A DNA stretch of 64,000 bases, taken from NCBI RefSeq assembly GCF_030285625.1, contig NZ_CP127294.1, positions 2,242,001 through 2,306,000 on the forward strand, given 5' to 3'. The position numbers and the translations under genes are program-made. Of this stretch, positions 44,387 through 52,945 are shown piece by piece (position 1 is the stretch's first letter; the number at the start of each line of letters is the position of its first letter). This DNA comes from Amycolatopsis sp. 2-15. GTDB taxonomy: Bacteria > Actinomycetota > Actinomycetes > Mycobacteriales > Pseudonocardiaceae. The notes under the pieces are model-generated. The model was not told where the DNA came from. It was given only the letters and a program-made list of their open reading frames with translations, and did not search any database.

Positions 44387-46153
44387 TCACCGAGCGCTCA
44401 AAATCCACCCGGTCGCGGTGAGTGCCGACGGATTCCGCTCACCATCGAGAACTGCCCGGCCGCGTTCGGTGACTTTCACACCGTCGACAGAAACTCCGCG
44501 TCCGGTGTAACTCGGGTCGGTGTTGTAACGCCAGCGCAGGGTCGTAACGCCCGACGTCGGTACTTCTGCCGTCACCCACCACCAGGCCCGGTGTCCGTGA
44601 CCTGAGAGCGACGTCACCTGTCCGGGGGGTGCGCCCGGTCCGGTCGCGTGAACCGCGACTGGTTGCCAATAAACGCCGTCCGAGGACGATTCCAGCTGAA
44701 GTGGATCAGTAGAACCTTCGGTATCCACGAAAGCGTAGAAGGAGACCTGCAGCGGGCCGCCGGATCGCGGTGTCAAGGGCTGCGTACTCAGCGTAGCCGC
44801 TGACTTGTCGCCGAGGCCCGCGAACCACGCGTCACGGCCCTGTGCGGGCTTCACAGTCATGGCTTGGGCCAACGAAGTGGCCCAGACCTGGCGGGCTGTG
44901 TTGATGGAACCCCAGTTACGGCTCGGGTGCACTCGGTTGGTCAGCAACAACGCGAAGGACCGCGATTCCGGGTCGATGACCAGCGTCGTACCGGTGAATC
45001 CGGTGTGGCCCGCCGTCACCGGTGAGGAAAGCGCACCCATGTACCAGGGCTGGTCGAGCTCGAACCCGAGGCCGTGGGCGTCGTCGGGGAAGCGCTGGTT
45101 GTAGTTGGTCAGCATCGTCTCGACGGTGTCGGGACGCAGGATGTGCTTGCCCCGGTAGGTACCGCCGTTGAGGATCGTTTGGCAGAGGATCGCCAGGTCG
45201 CTAGCCGTGGAGAACACGCCGGCGTGCCCGGCGACGCCGCCGAGCGACCACGCGTTCTCGTCGTGCACCTGGCCGCGCACGAGCCCGCGCGGCGGATCGG
45301 CCTCGTACTCGGTGGCGGCGACGCGGTCCAGCTTCGACGCGGGCGGGTTGTAGCCGGTGTCGACCATGCCCAGCGGCGCGGTGATGCGGTCGTGCACCAC
45401 CTTGTCCAGCGTCTGCCCGGTGAGCTTCTCGATGACGAAGCCCAGGGTGAGCATGTTGAGGTCGGAGTAGAGGTAGGTCGTGCCCGGCGCGTTCTTCAGC
45501 GGGCTGTCGAGCACGGCCTTGCGGCGCGACGGGATGTCCGGGTAGCCCTGCCACAGCGACGGCACGGGGTCGGCGTCGAAGCCCGACGTGTGCGTGAGCA
45601 GCTGCTCGATCGTCACGGCTTCCTTGCCGTTCACGCCGAACTCGGGCAGGTAGCGCACGACCGGTGCGTTGACGTCGAGCTTGCCCTGCTCCACCAGCTG
45701 CAGCGCGGCGATCGAGGTGAACAGCTTCGAGACCGACGCCATGTCGAAGATCGTGTCGTTCCGCATCGGGACCTGCTGGTCCTTCGGCAGCTCGGTGCCC
45801 GCGGCGTCGGCATACCTCAGCGCGCCGCCGACGGCGTAGCGGTCGACGACCACGCCGTCGTGGGCAAGCAGACCGACGGCGCCGGAGAGGTGCGGGTGGC
45901 CCGACGCGTCAGGCTGCGTCCAGCTCGCCAGGAACTGCTCGGCGGACTTGATGGGGCCGGCGTCGAGGCCGACGTCGGACGGCTTGCCTTCACGCAACGT
46001 CGTCGACGGCGCCGCGAAGCCGTGTCGCACCACGTCGAAGCGCCCGGCGAGCGGGTCGTGCTGCGTCGTGGTGGCGATGGCGGCGGCTCCTGCGGTCGTC
46101 GTGGCCGCGAACAGCACGATGACTGTCGCGGCGAGCACCTTCCTAGCACGCAT
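44387..46153 (-). CDS. Exported serine hydrolase, AmiE-like (beta-lactamase fold)
   Basis: 588 residues from ATG 46153. A signal peptide (MRARKVLAATVIVLFAATTTAGAAA as start plus core) precedes a class C beta-lactamase-type domain with S140-V-S-K143, Y229-S-D231 and H383-T-G385, the expected catalytic triad of motifs. An additional beta-sandwich-like domain of about 150 residues follows (LQVSFYAFVDTEGSTDP, TLRWRYNTDPSYTG). In Bacillus subtilis the corresponding amiE (ybbE) product is a MurNAc-L-Ala amidase encoded with nagZ, namZ and murQR. Position here, 11 bp after namZ, gives the same role by inference; a DD-peptidase or esterase is the alternative. Confidence 0.82.
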   Translation of the reverse strand: MRARKVLAATVIVLFAATTTAGAAAIATTTQHDPLAGRFDVVRHGFAAPSTTLREGKPSDVGLDAGPIKSAEQFLASWTQPDASGHPHLSGAVGLLAHDGVVVDRYAVGGALRYADAAGTELPKDQQVPMRNDTIFDMASVSKLFTSIAALQLVEQGKLDVNAPVVRYLPEFGVNGKEAVTIEQLLTHTSGFDADPVPSLWQGYPDIPSRRKAVLDSPLKNAPGTTYLYSDLNMLTLGFVIEKLTGQTLDKVVHDRITAPLGMVDTGYNPPASKLDRVAATEYEADPPRGLVRGQVHDENAWSLGGVAGHAGVFSTASDLAILCQTILNGGTYRGKHILRPDTVETMLTNYNQRFPDDAHGLGFELDQPWYMGALSSPVTAGHTGFTGTTLVIDPESRSFALLLTNRVHPSRNWGSINTARQVWATSLAQAMTVKPAQGRDAWFAGLGDKSAATLSTQPLTPRSGGPLQVSFYAFVDTEGSTDPLQLESSSDGVYWQPVAVHATGPGAPPGQVTSLSGHGHRAWWWVTAEVPTSGVTTLRWRYNTDPSYTGRGVSVDGVKVTERGRAVLDGERNPSALTATGWILSAR

Positions 46154-46164
46154 GACCGCTCTCC

Positions 46165-47418
46165 TCAGCGATAGATCAGGTAGGGCCGGCGTTGGCGATC
46201 GAAGGCGGCGAGCTCGGCGCGCCAGGCGCCGGTGACCTCGTCGACTCCGGCGCCGGCGTCGATCATGGTGCGCAGCCGGTCGGAACCCGACAGCAAGTCG
46301 ATCGCGTGGTCGGGCCGCCAGCCGAACGTCTGCGGCGCGACCTGCTTTGCCGTCACGAGCATCGCGACGGCGGTGGTGATCGCGTCGAACGCCTGGGGAT
46401 CGGTCACGGTGAGCTGCACGCCGCCGCAGGTCTCGTTCACGAACTTGCTGAACGTGGGGACGAAGTACGTCTCGCGGAAGCGCGCGCCCGGCAGGTCGAG
46501 CGCTTCGAGCTTGTCGCGCCAGTGCCAGTCGACGCCCGGCGCGCCGATGATCTCGAACGGCCGCGTGGTGCCGCGGCCCTCCGCGAAGAGCGTGCCTTCG
46601 AACAGGCAGGTGCCGGGGTAGACGATCGCGGTGTCGGGCGTCGGCATGTTCGGGCTCGGCATGACCCAGTCGAGACCGGTTTCGGCGAAGAGCATGTCCC
46701 GCCGCCAGCCGCGGACCTCGACGACGTCGAGCTTCACCGGCTTCACGCCTTCGCCCGGCAGGAACTCGGCGTTGAACAGCCGCGCCAGCTCGCCGACGGT
46801 CATACCGTGCTGTTGCGCGATCGGCTTGCGCCCGACGCCGGAGGCGAACTTCGGGTCGAGCACGGGCCCGGCGAGGCGACCGCCGATCGGGTTGGGCCGG
46901 TCGAGCACCACGAAGGCCGCACCGACCTTCGCCGCCGCGACCATCGCCGTGTAGAGCGACCAGATGTAGGTGTAGAAGCGGGCGCCGACGTCGGCGATGT
47001 CGAACACGACGGTGTCGAGGCCGGCCTTGGTGAACAGCGTGGCGAGCTTCGCCGCGTCGGCGCCGTACGCGTCGTACACGGGGATGCCGGTGCGAGGGTC
47101 CGTGTAGTCACCTTCGGAACCGCCGGCCTGCGCGCTGCCGCGGAAGCCGTGCTCGGGGCCGAAGGCGGCGACCGGCTTCACGCCGGCGGCGACCATGTCG
47201 TCGACGATGTGGTCGCCGGTCGCGAGCACACCCGTCGGGTTGGAGAGGACGCCGAGCTTGCGCCCGGCGAGCGGGCGCCAGTGCTGGGCGGCGAGTTGTT
47301 CGGCGCCCGTGAGCACTCGTTGTTTTGCCGGCGTGGCTTCCGCGACCGCCGACGCGCTCGCGAGGACCGGCACCGCGAGCGCGGGGACGGCGAGGAACTT
47401 CCTGCGGTTGACGTTCAC
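46165..47418 (-). CDS. namZ: NamZ-type exo-beta-N-acetylmuramidase (DUF1343)
   Basis: 417 residues from GTG 47418, overlapping the nagZ stop (GTGA). The start NRRKFLAVPALAVPVLA is a twin-arginine signal peptide (RRxFL), so the enzyme is probably exported folded. DUF1343 motifs: KLGVLSNPTGV, FGPEHGFRG (conserved Glu proposed as catalytic), VVLDRPNPIGG, WVMPSPNMPT and YPGTCLFEGT. In B. subtilis NamZ (YbbC) releases terminal MurNAc from glycan ends, alternating with NagZ. The cluster order nagZ-namZ-amiE supports that function. Length is typical. Confidence 0.88.
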   Translation of the reverse strand: MNVNRRKFLAVPALAVPVLASASAVAEATPAKQRVLTGAEQLAAQHWRPLAGRKLGVLSNPTGVLATGDHIVDDMVAAGVKPVAAFGPEHGFRGSAQAGGSEGDYTDPRTGIPVYDAYGADAAKLATLFTKAGLDTVVFDIADVGARFYTYIWSLYTAMVAAAKVGAAFVVLDRPNPIGGRLAGPVLDPKFASGVGRKPIAQQHGMTVGELARLFNAEFLPGEGVKPVKLDVVEVRGWRRDMLFAETGLDWVMPSPNMPTPDTAIVYPGTCLFEGTLFAEGRGTTRPFEIIGAPGVDWHWRDKLEALDLPGARFRETYFVPTFSKFVNETCGGVQLTVTDPQAFDAITTAVAMLVTAKQVAPQTFGWRPDHAIDLLSGSDRLRTMIDAGAGVDEVTGAWRAELAAFDRQRRPYLIYR

Positions 47419-49238
47419 CAGCTCAGCCCATGTCCGAAGGGGTACTTGACGGTGTTCACGTCGGCGCCCGCGGGGACGTCGACGGGCAGCTTGCCGCTGG
47501 GCTTCGTCTCGCCGAGCACGACCTTGGCGAGCGCCTCGAGCGACGGCGTGATGTAGCCGTAGGTCGCGAGCCAGGTGGGCACGGGGTTGGCGTACCCGGC
47601 GTCGTACGGGATCTGCGCGGCGACGGCGACCACCGGCTTGCCGGTGTCCATCAGCGCCTGCAAAAGCTCGTTCTGCAAGGGAAATCCGCCGACGTTGTTC
47701 GTCAGCACCACCACGAGGTCGGTCTTCGCGGCGGCCGCGGCGGCCTGGGTGATGAGATCGTCGGACGGGGTCTGCCCGGTCTGCAACGCGGTCGCCTTGG
47801 TGCCGTGGGCGGTGAGGCGTTCGGCGAGCGTCTGCGTGCTGGCCACGCCCCAGCCGGTGACGAGCGCGGTGGCGGGCTTCTGCTTGAGCGGCAGCACGCC
47901 CGCGTCGTTGGCGATGGCGGTGATCGAGCGGTCGGCGATGCCCTGCGCGGTGGCGAGGTGCGCCGGTGTGCCGACCTTCTTCGCGACCAGCGCCGGATTG
48001 TCGAACGGCGAGGTGAGGATGCCGCGCTTGAGCTTCAGCTTGAGCACCCGCAGCACGCTCTGGTCGATTCGCTGCATCGGCAGGTCGCCGGACTTCACGG
48101 CGGCGATCACGGAGTTGATCGCGAGGTCGAGGTGCACCGGCATGAGCAGCTGGTCGATGCCGGCTTTCAGTGCCAGCACAGGGATTTCGGCGTCGCTGTG
48201 CAGCTCGCGCACGCCCTGCATCTCCAGCGCGTCGGTGATCACCACGCCGTCGTAACCCAGCTCGTTGCGCAGTTTCCCGGTGATGATCGGCTTCGACAGC
48301 GTGGCCGGTTCACCCGACGGGTCGAGGCTCGGAAACTGGATGTGGGCGCTCATGATCGAGTCGATCCCCGCGGCGATGGCGGCCTTGAACGGCGGCACGT
48401 CGATCTTGCGCCACTCGTCCTCGGTGCGGTCGATGCGCGGCAGCCCGGTGTGGCTGTCGGTGGCGGCGTCGCCGTGGCCGGGGAAGTGTTTTGCCGTGGA
48501 GGAAACGGTTTCGAAGGCCGGCCCGGAGTTCTGGTAGCCCTTTACCTCGGCCGTCACGAACTGGCTCGCGAGCCCGGGCTGCCCGGCGAACGAGCGCACG
48601 CCGATCACCGGGTTGGCCGGGTTGGAGTTCACGTCGGAGTCGGGCGCGAAGTCCTGGTTGATGCCGACGGCGCGCAGTTCGTGGCCGATGATCGTGGCCG
48701 CCTGGGTCGCGCTGTCGGTGCTGCGGCCGGCGGCGATGGCCATGGAGTTGGGGAACTCCGTGGCGGGAGCGCCCATCCGGGTGACGGTGCCGCCCTCCTG
48801 GTCGGTGCCGATCTGCAGCGGGATGTGGGCGCCGCTGGAGATCGCGGCCTGCTGCAGGCCGTTGGAGAGCTTCGCGACCTGCGTCGGGGTGTCGAAGTTG
48901 TCGCGGGTGTCGTTGTTGAAGTAGATGACGCCGCCGAGGTGGTACTTGCGGACGACCTCGGCGGGCGTGTCGACGCCGAAGTCCGTCTGGTTCTTGGGGT
49001 TGACCTCATCGGCGGACTTGCCGTTCACCCACGTGACGAACAGCTGCCCGACCTTTTCCTCGAGGCTGAGGCCGTGGAGCGCCTGCTGAGCGGCGGCGTC
49101 GAGGGACGTCATCGCCCTCGCTTCCGGTGTGCTGCCGGAAGCGGTCGCGCCGATTCCGGCGACGGCGAGGAGCCCCGCGAGGGGGACGGCGAGCGCATGG
49201 ATCCTCCGCGGGCGCGTGCGCGCGAGTCGGGTCGTCAC
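47415..49238 (-). CDS. nagZ: Exported beta-N-acetylglucosaminidase NagZ, GH3
   Basis: 607 residues from GTG 49238, with gggagg eight bases upstream. A signal peptide with basic start TRLARTRPRR and core ALAVPLAGLLAVAGIG. GH3 catalytic domain at about 45-380: LHGLSLEEKVGQLF, IGTDQEGGTVTRM, KHFPGHGDAATDSH (the NagZ His/Asp general acid loop) and GVVITDALEMQGV (nucleophile Asp). A C-terminal alpha/beta sandwich (about 400-600) is present, as in B. subtilis NagZ and unlike the short E. coli form. It removes terminal GlcNAc from wall glycans outside the cell. It is first in the minus-strand cluster with namZ and the amiE-like gene. Confidence 0.92.
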   Translation of the reverse strand: MTTRLARTRPRRIHALAVPLAGLLAVAGIGATASGSTPEARAMTSLDAAAQQALHGLSLEEKVGQLFVTWVNGKSADEVNPKNQTDFGVDTPAEVVRKYHLGGVIYFNNDTRDNFDTPTQVAKLSNGLQQAAISSGAHIPLQIGTDQEGGTVTRMGAPATEFPNSMAIAAGRSTDSATQAATIIGHELRAVGINQDFAPDSDVNSNPANPVIGVRSFAGQPGLASQFVTAEVKGYQNSGPAFETVSSTAKHFPGHGDAATDSHTGLPRIDRTEDEWRKIDVPPFKAAIAAGIDSIMSAHIQFPSLDPSGEPATLSKPIITGKLRNELGYDGVVITDALEMQGVRELHSDAEIPVLALKAGIDQLLMPVHLDLAINSVIAAVKSGDLPMQRIDQSVLRVLKLKLKRGILTSPFDNPALVAKKVGTPAHLATAQGIADRSITAIANDAGVLPLKQKPATALVTGWGVASTQTLAERLTAHGTKATALQTGQTPSDDLITQAAAAAAKTDLVVVLTNNVGGFPLQNELLQALMDTGKPVVAVAAQIPYDAGYANPVPTWLATYGYITPSLEALAKVVLGETKPSGKLPVDVPAGADVNTVKYPFGHGLSW

Positions 49239-49305
49239 GAAAAGGCCTCCCAGTGTCGTGCGCCGCGGGGTGGTGAGAAGTCCACCTGGCAGCGCCGGTA
49301 TCGGG

Positions 49306-49334
49306 AAGCTACTCACCGGCTTGGGCGTTGTCCA
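49306..49334 (-). promoter_or_regulatory. Probable nagZ promoter
   Basis: On the minus strand TGGACA (49334-49329) and TAGCTT (49311-49306) are 17 bases apart, giving a leader of about 60 bases to the nagZ GTG at 49238. Confidence 0.45.
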
Positions 49335-49398
49335 TCGGCCGAGCGCAGGAACATGGGGGTTGTGCTGGGATTTTTGGGAAGATTACCCCGGAAACGCT

Positions 49399-49760
49399 GG
49401 CGGCGCCCGTCGGCCGAAGCCGGCGGGCGCCGCCTGCTAGCGCGGAACATCTCGGGCGACCAAGCGTGCAACTCTGGTCGTACCTTCATGGACTCGGCGT
49501 CCGGCGTCCCGGTACGCAGTCCCTAGACGACGAGCCTCCCGCGGCGCGCTGCGCGTGGGTACCCGGAGTCCGCGCACGGAGGTTGCCCGGGGTGGCAGAG
49601 GCTTCTCTTCTACCTCTGCCCTGGCCGGCTCAACGTCCGCACCTTCTTTCTACGCCGTGAGCCCGGTCACTTCAAGAGTGTGGACGGGTGCACCGGGAAA
49701 AGAGGCTCGATCCGGTGATGCACACACCCTGAGCAACGGCCGATTCCGCTCTACGCTTGA
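49399..49760 (-). ncRNA. Candidate Ms1/MTS2823-type small RNA (position-based)
   Basis: The 458-bp gap between the HAD gene stop (49793) and the nagZ promoter has no protein gene. In M. tuberculosis the abundant small RNA MTS2823 (Ms1 in M. smegmatis, an RNA polymerase core binder) lies just downstream of the HAD gene Rv3661 on the same strand, which is this position. The minus strand has several stems: ggcagagg / cctctgcc (49594-49620) and a terminal hairpin ggcggcgcccg / cgggcgccgcc with an inner ccgg loop (49399-49434). No sequence match could be tested; limits are approximate. Confidence 0.35.
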
Positions 49761-49792
49761 GAAAACGGGTCGCGGTACCGCCGTGTGGGTGC

Positions 49793-50638
49793 CTAGCGCG
49801 GGGGCGTTCGGAACCGTCGGCGACGACTCAGGCTGTACCAGGTGGCGCCCGCCGCGAAGGCGCCCACGCCGAGGGCGACCATGCCCGCGGACCGGGCGGG
49901 GATCCGGCTGCGCAGTGACATCGGGCGTTCGAACGCGAGGATCGGCCAGCCGCGTTCGCCGGCTTCGCGGCGCAGGAGCTTGTCGGGGTTCACCGCGTGG
50001 GGGTGGCCGACGGTGTCCAGGAGCGGGATGTCCGTACTCGAATCGGTGTAGGCGAAGCACTCGGCGAGGTCGTACCCGTACGTCGCGGCGAGCTCCTTCG
50101 CGGCGACGGCCTTGTTGTCGCCGTAGCAGTAGAAGTCGATTTCGCCGTTGTAGCGGCCGTCGGTGGCACCCATGCGCGTGGCGACGCAGCGCGTGGCGCC
50201 GAGCATCGCGGCGACGGGTGCGGCGACCTCTTCGCCGGTGGCGGAGAGGACGACGACGTCGTGGCCGTCGGCGAGGTGGCGGTTGATCAGATCGGTGGCC
50301 TCCACGTACACGAGGGGGTCGACCACGTCGTGGAGCGTTTCACGCACGATCGCGGAAACCTGGGCGACATCCCAGCCCGCGCAGAGCTTCGAGACCTCGG
50401 CGCGCATGCGTTCGGTCTTGTCGGCGTCGGCGCCTGCGAGGGAGAAGACGAGTTGTGCGTACGCGCTACGCAAAGCGGCTCGGCGGTTGATCAGCCCTTC
50501 TCTGAGTAATGGTTTGCTGAACGCCAGCGCGCTGGAAGAAGCGATGATGGTCTTGTCGAGATCGAAGAACGCGGCGACGGTGCGCCGAGGTTCTTCGGGG
50601 TGGGATTCGCGCGGCGGCGCGGTGCTGGGTTCGGCCAC
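49793..50638 (-). CDS. HAD-superfamily SerB-like phosphatase with C-terminal membrane segment (Rv3661-type)
   Basis: 281 residues from GTG 50638. HAD motif I AAFFDLDKTIIAS (nucleophile and acid Asp), motif II VVLSATGEE (Ser/Thr), motif III Lys in the DNKAVAAKEL region and motif IV YTDSSTDIPLLD. The HAD-IB (SerB) type cap is helical (LINRRAALRSAYAQLVF). A membrane helix ends the protein (GMVALGVGAFAAGATWYSL, then RRRR). Related proteins hydrolyse phosphoserine or lysophospholipid-type substrates; the membrane anchor favours a lipid-linked substrate, an inference. It diverges from ssd as in M. tuberculosis. Confidence 0.88.
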   Translation of the reverse strand: MAEPSTAPPRESHPEEPRRTVAAFFDLDKTIIASSSALAFSKPLLREGLINRRAALRSAYAQLVFSLAGADADKTERMRAEVSKLCAGWDVAQVSAIVRETLHDVVDPLVYVEATDLINRHLADGHDVVVLSATGEEVAAPVAAMLGATRCVATRMGATDGRYNGEIDFYCYGDNKAVAAKELAATYGYDLAECFAYTDSSTDIPLLDTVGHPHAVNPDKLLRREAGERGWPILAFERPMSLRSRIPARSAGMVALGVGAFAAGATWYSLSRRRRFRTPPR

Positions 50639-50803
50639 GTGATCAGGATAGGAGAAGCGGCGCCCGCGTTCTCGCGTTGATCGAACACCGGCGCGCCCGT
50701 CCGGCGGAAAATCCATGACAGGACAGTGCATCCGCCTCTGGATGCCGTTATCGAATCGTAGGTGTCGCTCGCGGCGCCAATCGGTGCCCTGCGGAGTTAC
50801 AGT

Positions 50804-50904
50804 GGGGGAACCCGGTGTCCAACCGGGCCGGTTCAGTCCGACCCCCGGGGCTGAACCCACGGTGGCCCTCGTCCCTCCCCCCTGGCGAGGGCCACCCTCT
50901 TTTC
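50804..50904 (+). ncRNA. 6C RNA
   Basis: Two stem-loops with cytosine-rich loops define the actinobacterial 6C RNA family. The first pairs ggttcag with ctgaacc around tccgacccccgggg (50830-50857). The second pairs ggtggccctcg with cgagggccacc (50861-50896) around tccctcccccctgg, with six consecutive C, and is followed by ctctttt as terminator. A 5' mini-hairpin cccggt / accggg precedes them. TACAGT at 50798-50803 is a good -10. M. tuberculosis B11, the 6C RNA of that species, lies between Rv3660c (ssd) and Rv3661 (HAD), the same position. It regulates growth and division genes by pairing through the C-rich loops. Confidence 0.85.
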
Positions 50905-51066
50905 CAGGATGGCGCATTTTTTCCTCCGTGTTCGCGGGTCGCCAGGATGTTTTTCGTGGCAATTACGATTCTGCCTGGAATTCCCCGGTTCAGGGGCGTC
51001 GGCGGGTCGCGCATTGTGCCTCATCGGTCCGACCGGAACTCCGCGCCGAGCCGTTTCGCGTGCGAG

Positions 51067-51093
51067 TTGTCCACAAGCCCCGGGTTATCCACA
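51067..51093 (+). promoter_or_regulatory. Two DnaA boxes upstream of ssd
   Basis: TTGTCCACA (51067-51075) and TTATCCACA (51085-51093) are direct repeats 18 bases apart, the second a perfect DnaA box and the first the common high-GC variant. They lie about 100 bases before ssd. No dnaA or oriC cluster is near, so this points to DnaA control of ssd or the Tad operon. The rest of 50905-51192 shows no gene. Confidence 0.6.
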
Positions 51094-51192
51094 GGCCGGG
51101 CAGTTGGCCATTGCCGTCGACGCTCGGGCCGGGTGATCTTGGTGGGACCCGGTCCACGTGGCCCGGGTCCGATCCGCCAGGGGGAGGCCTTC

Positions 51193-52254
51193 ATGACAAC
51201 CGCACGTCCACTCGTCGTCGCCGAGGGCGCGGTGCTCGACGAGATCCTGCGCGTCGCCGCGGTCGCCGGCTGCGAACTCGACCGCGCACCCGATCTCGCG
51301 GCTGCGCGTTCACGCTGGACGCGGGCACCGCTGGTCGTGCTCGACGAGGACTGCGCCGACGACCGCGTGGTTTTACCCCGCCGCGACGGCGTGGTGGTGG
51401 TGTCGAAAGGCGCGGTCGGCGTCGACTCCTGGCGCCGCGCGGCGTTGGTCGGCGCCCGGCGGGTCCTGTGCCTGCCCGACGACGAATCCGACCTGACCGT
51501 GGTTTTGGCCGACGTCGCCGACGCCCCCGCCGAACACCCCGGCCCGGTCCTCGCCTTCATCGGCGGCCGCGGCGGCGCGGGTGCTTCCGTGCTGGCCGCC
51601 GCGACCGCCGTCGAAGCGGACCGCGCCGCTCCAGCCCTGCTGGTCGACTGCGACCCCTTGGGCGGCGGCCTGGATCTCCCACTGGGCTTGGAAAACACCC
51701 CCGGCCACCGCTGGCCCGACGTCCGCCTGTCCGGCCGCGTCTCACTGCCTACTTTGGTCGACGCCCTCCCGCGCCGCGGCACTCTGCCCGTGCTGGCCTG
51801 CGGCCGTACCGGCCCCGGTCCCGCCCCGCGCGCGTTGTCCGCAGTCGTGACCGCCGGCCGCCGCTCGGGCCGCAGCGTCGTCTGCGACCTGCCCCGCCAC
51901 CTCGACGAGGGCGCCTTGGCCGTCGCCTCTCTCGCAGACCTGGTGGTCTTGGTCGTGCCGGTCGAATTCCGCGCCTGCATGGCCGCGCGACAGGTCCTCG
52001 ACCTCCTCACGCCCCACACCGACCGCCTCGCCATCGTCGCAAGTGGACACCCCCACGCCGGCGCGCCCCCTTCCCGCACCACGGCGCTCCTCGGCCCGCC
52101 CCTGCTCGCCACCCTGCCACCCGAACGCCGCGTCGCCGCCACCCTCGAAACGGGCGAGTTCGACCTCCCACCCAAGGGCGCCCTGGCCACCGCCGCCCGC
52201 GCCGTCCTGGCCGAACTCCGCCCCGCCCCGGCCGCCGTCCCCGCGGCGGCTTGA
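51193..52254 (+). CDS. ssd: Ssd/CpaE-like septum-site and Tad-associated ATPase-like protein
   Basis: 353 residues from ATG 51193 with gggggagg upstream. An N-terminal receiver-like region (1-115) precedes a MinD/ParA-type domain whose P-loop reads FIGGRGGAGASVLAAA: the GK(T/S) lysine is absent and AS replaces KT, as in Ssd/CpaE (TadZ) proteins. DCDPLGGGLDLPLGLE is the switch I Asp motif, and CDLPRHLDEGAL switch II. M. tuberculosis Ssd (Rv3660c) affects septation; CpaE homologues localise Tad pili. First gene before tadA. Its last 50 bases are repeated downstream in tandem (52255-52710). Confidence 0.88.
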   Translation: MTTARPLVVAEGAVLDEILRVAAVAGCELDRAPDLAAARSRWTRAPLVVLDEDCADDRVVLPRRDGVVVVSKGAVGVDSWRRAALVGARRVLCLPDDESDLTVVLADVADAPAEHPGPVLAFIGGRGGAGASVLAAATAVEADRAAPALLVDCDPLGGGLDLPLGLENTPGHRWPDVRLSGRVSLPTLVDALPRRGTLPVLACGRTGPGPAPRALSAVVTAGRRSGRSVVCDLPRHLDEGALAVASLADLVVLVVPVEFRACMAARQVLDLLTPHTDRLAIVASGHPHAGAPPSRTTALLGPPLLATLPPERRVAATLETGEFDLPPKGALATAARAVLAELRPAPAAVPAAA

Positions 52255-52712
52255 GATGTGGCCTCGCACCGGTTCCTCGGCCACCTTGTCGGGCGGCGGC
52301 GTGGTCGATCGACATCACGACCGCGTTGGCCGACCTCGACCCCGCCTCGTTCGCCGTTCCCATGGCGGCTTGAGATGCGACCTCGCACAGGTTCTTCGTC
52401 CACCTTGTCGGGTGGCTGCGAGGTCGATCGACATCACGACCGCGTTGGCCGAATGTCACCCTGGCCGCTCTTCCCATGAGGGCTTGAGATGTGGCCTCGT
52501 ATCGGTTCCTCGGCCACCTTGTCGGGTGGCGGCGTGGTCGACCGACGCTACGACCGCGTTGGCCGAACTCCACCCCGGCCGTCCTCCCCGCGGCGGCTTG
52601 AGATGCGGCCTCGTACCGGCTCGTCGTCGACTTCGTCAGGCTGCGGCGTGGTCGACCGGCACCACGACCGCACTGACCCAACTCCTACCTCAGTTCCTCC
52701 GTCTTGACGCCG
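52251..52712 (+). repeat. Tandem repeat built from the ssd 3' end
   Basis: The sequence around the ssd stop (ggcggcttgagatg, then gcctcg, ccaccttgtcgggtgg, ggtcgatcgacatcacg and gcgttggccga) recurs with ttgagatg at 52251, 52370, 52484 and 52598, and as a weaker fifth copy at 52704. Periods are 119, 114, 114 and about 106 bp. The segment before each ttgagatg (ttggccgaactcc...ggcggc) resembles the last coding codons of ssd (ctggccgaactcc...ggcggc), so the array arose from that gene's end. It occupies most of the 691-bp ssd-tadA gap, which contains no separate gene; 52713-52945 shows nothing clear. Confidence 0.85.
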
Positions 52713-52945
52713 GCGGCGTGGCCTTGCCAGCCGAACTCCGGTTGCGGCACTCAATACGGTGCGGGCCGTAGGCCGAGCTGCCGAGTGAATTAAGTCTGCC
52801 TTCGTTCCGGCCGGCCGAATGCGTTGCGGGCCGGGGTCGACCATCGCTCGCCTGCACTCGCGTGGTCGTTGTTCTTTCCCTTTAGCGCCAGCCCATCCAC
52901 CGTACGTCTGGAGCCAGCCATGCCCACTCGTCCGAAGCCGCCGAC

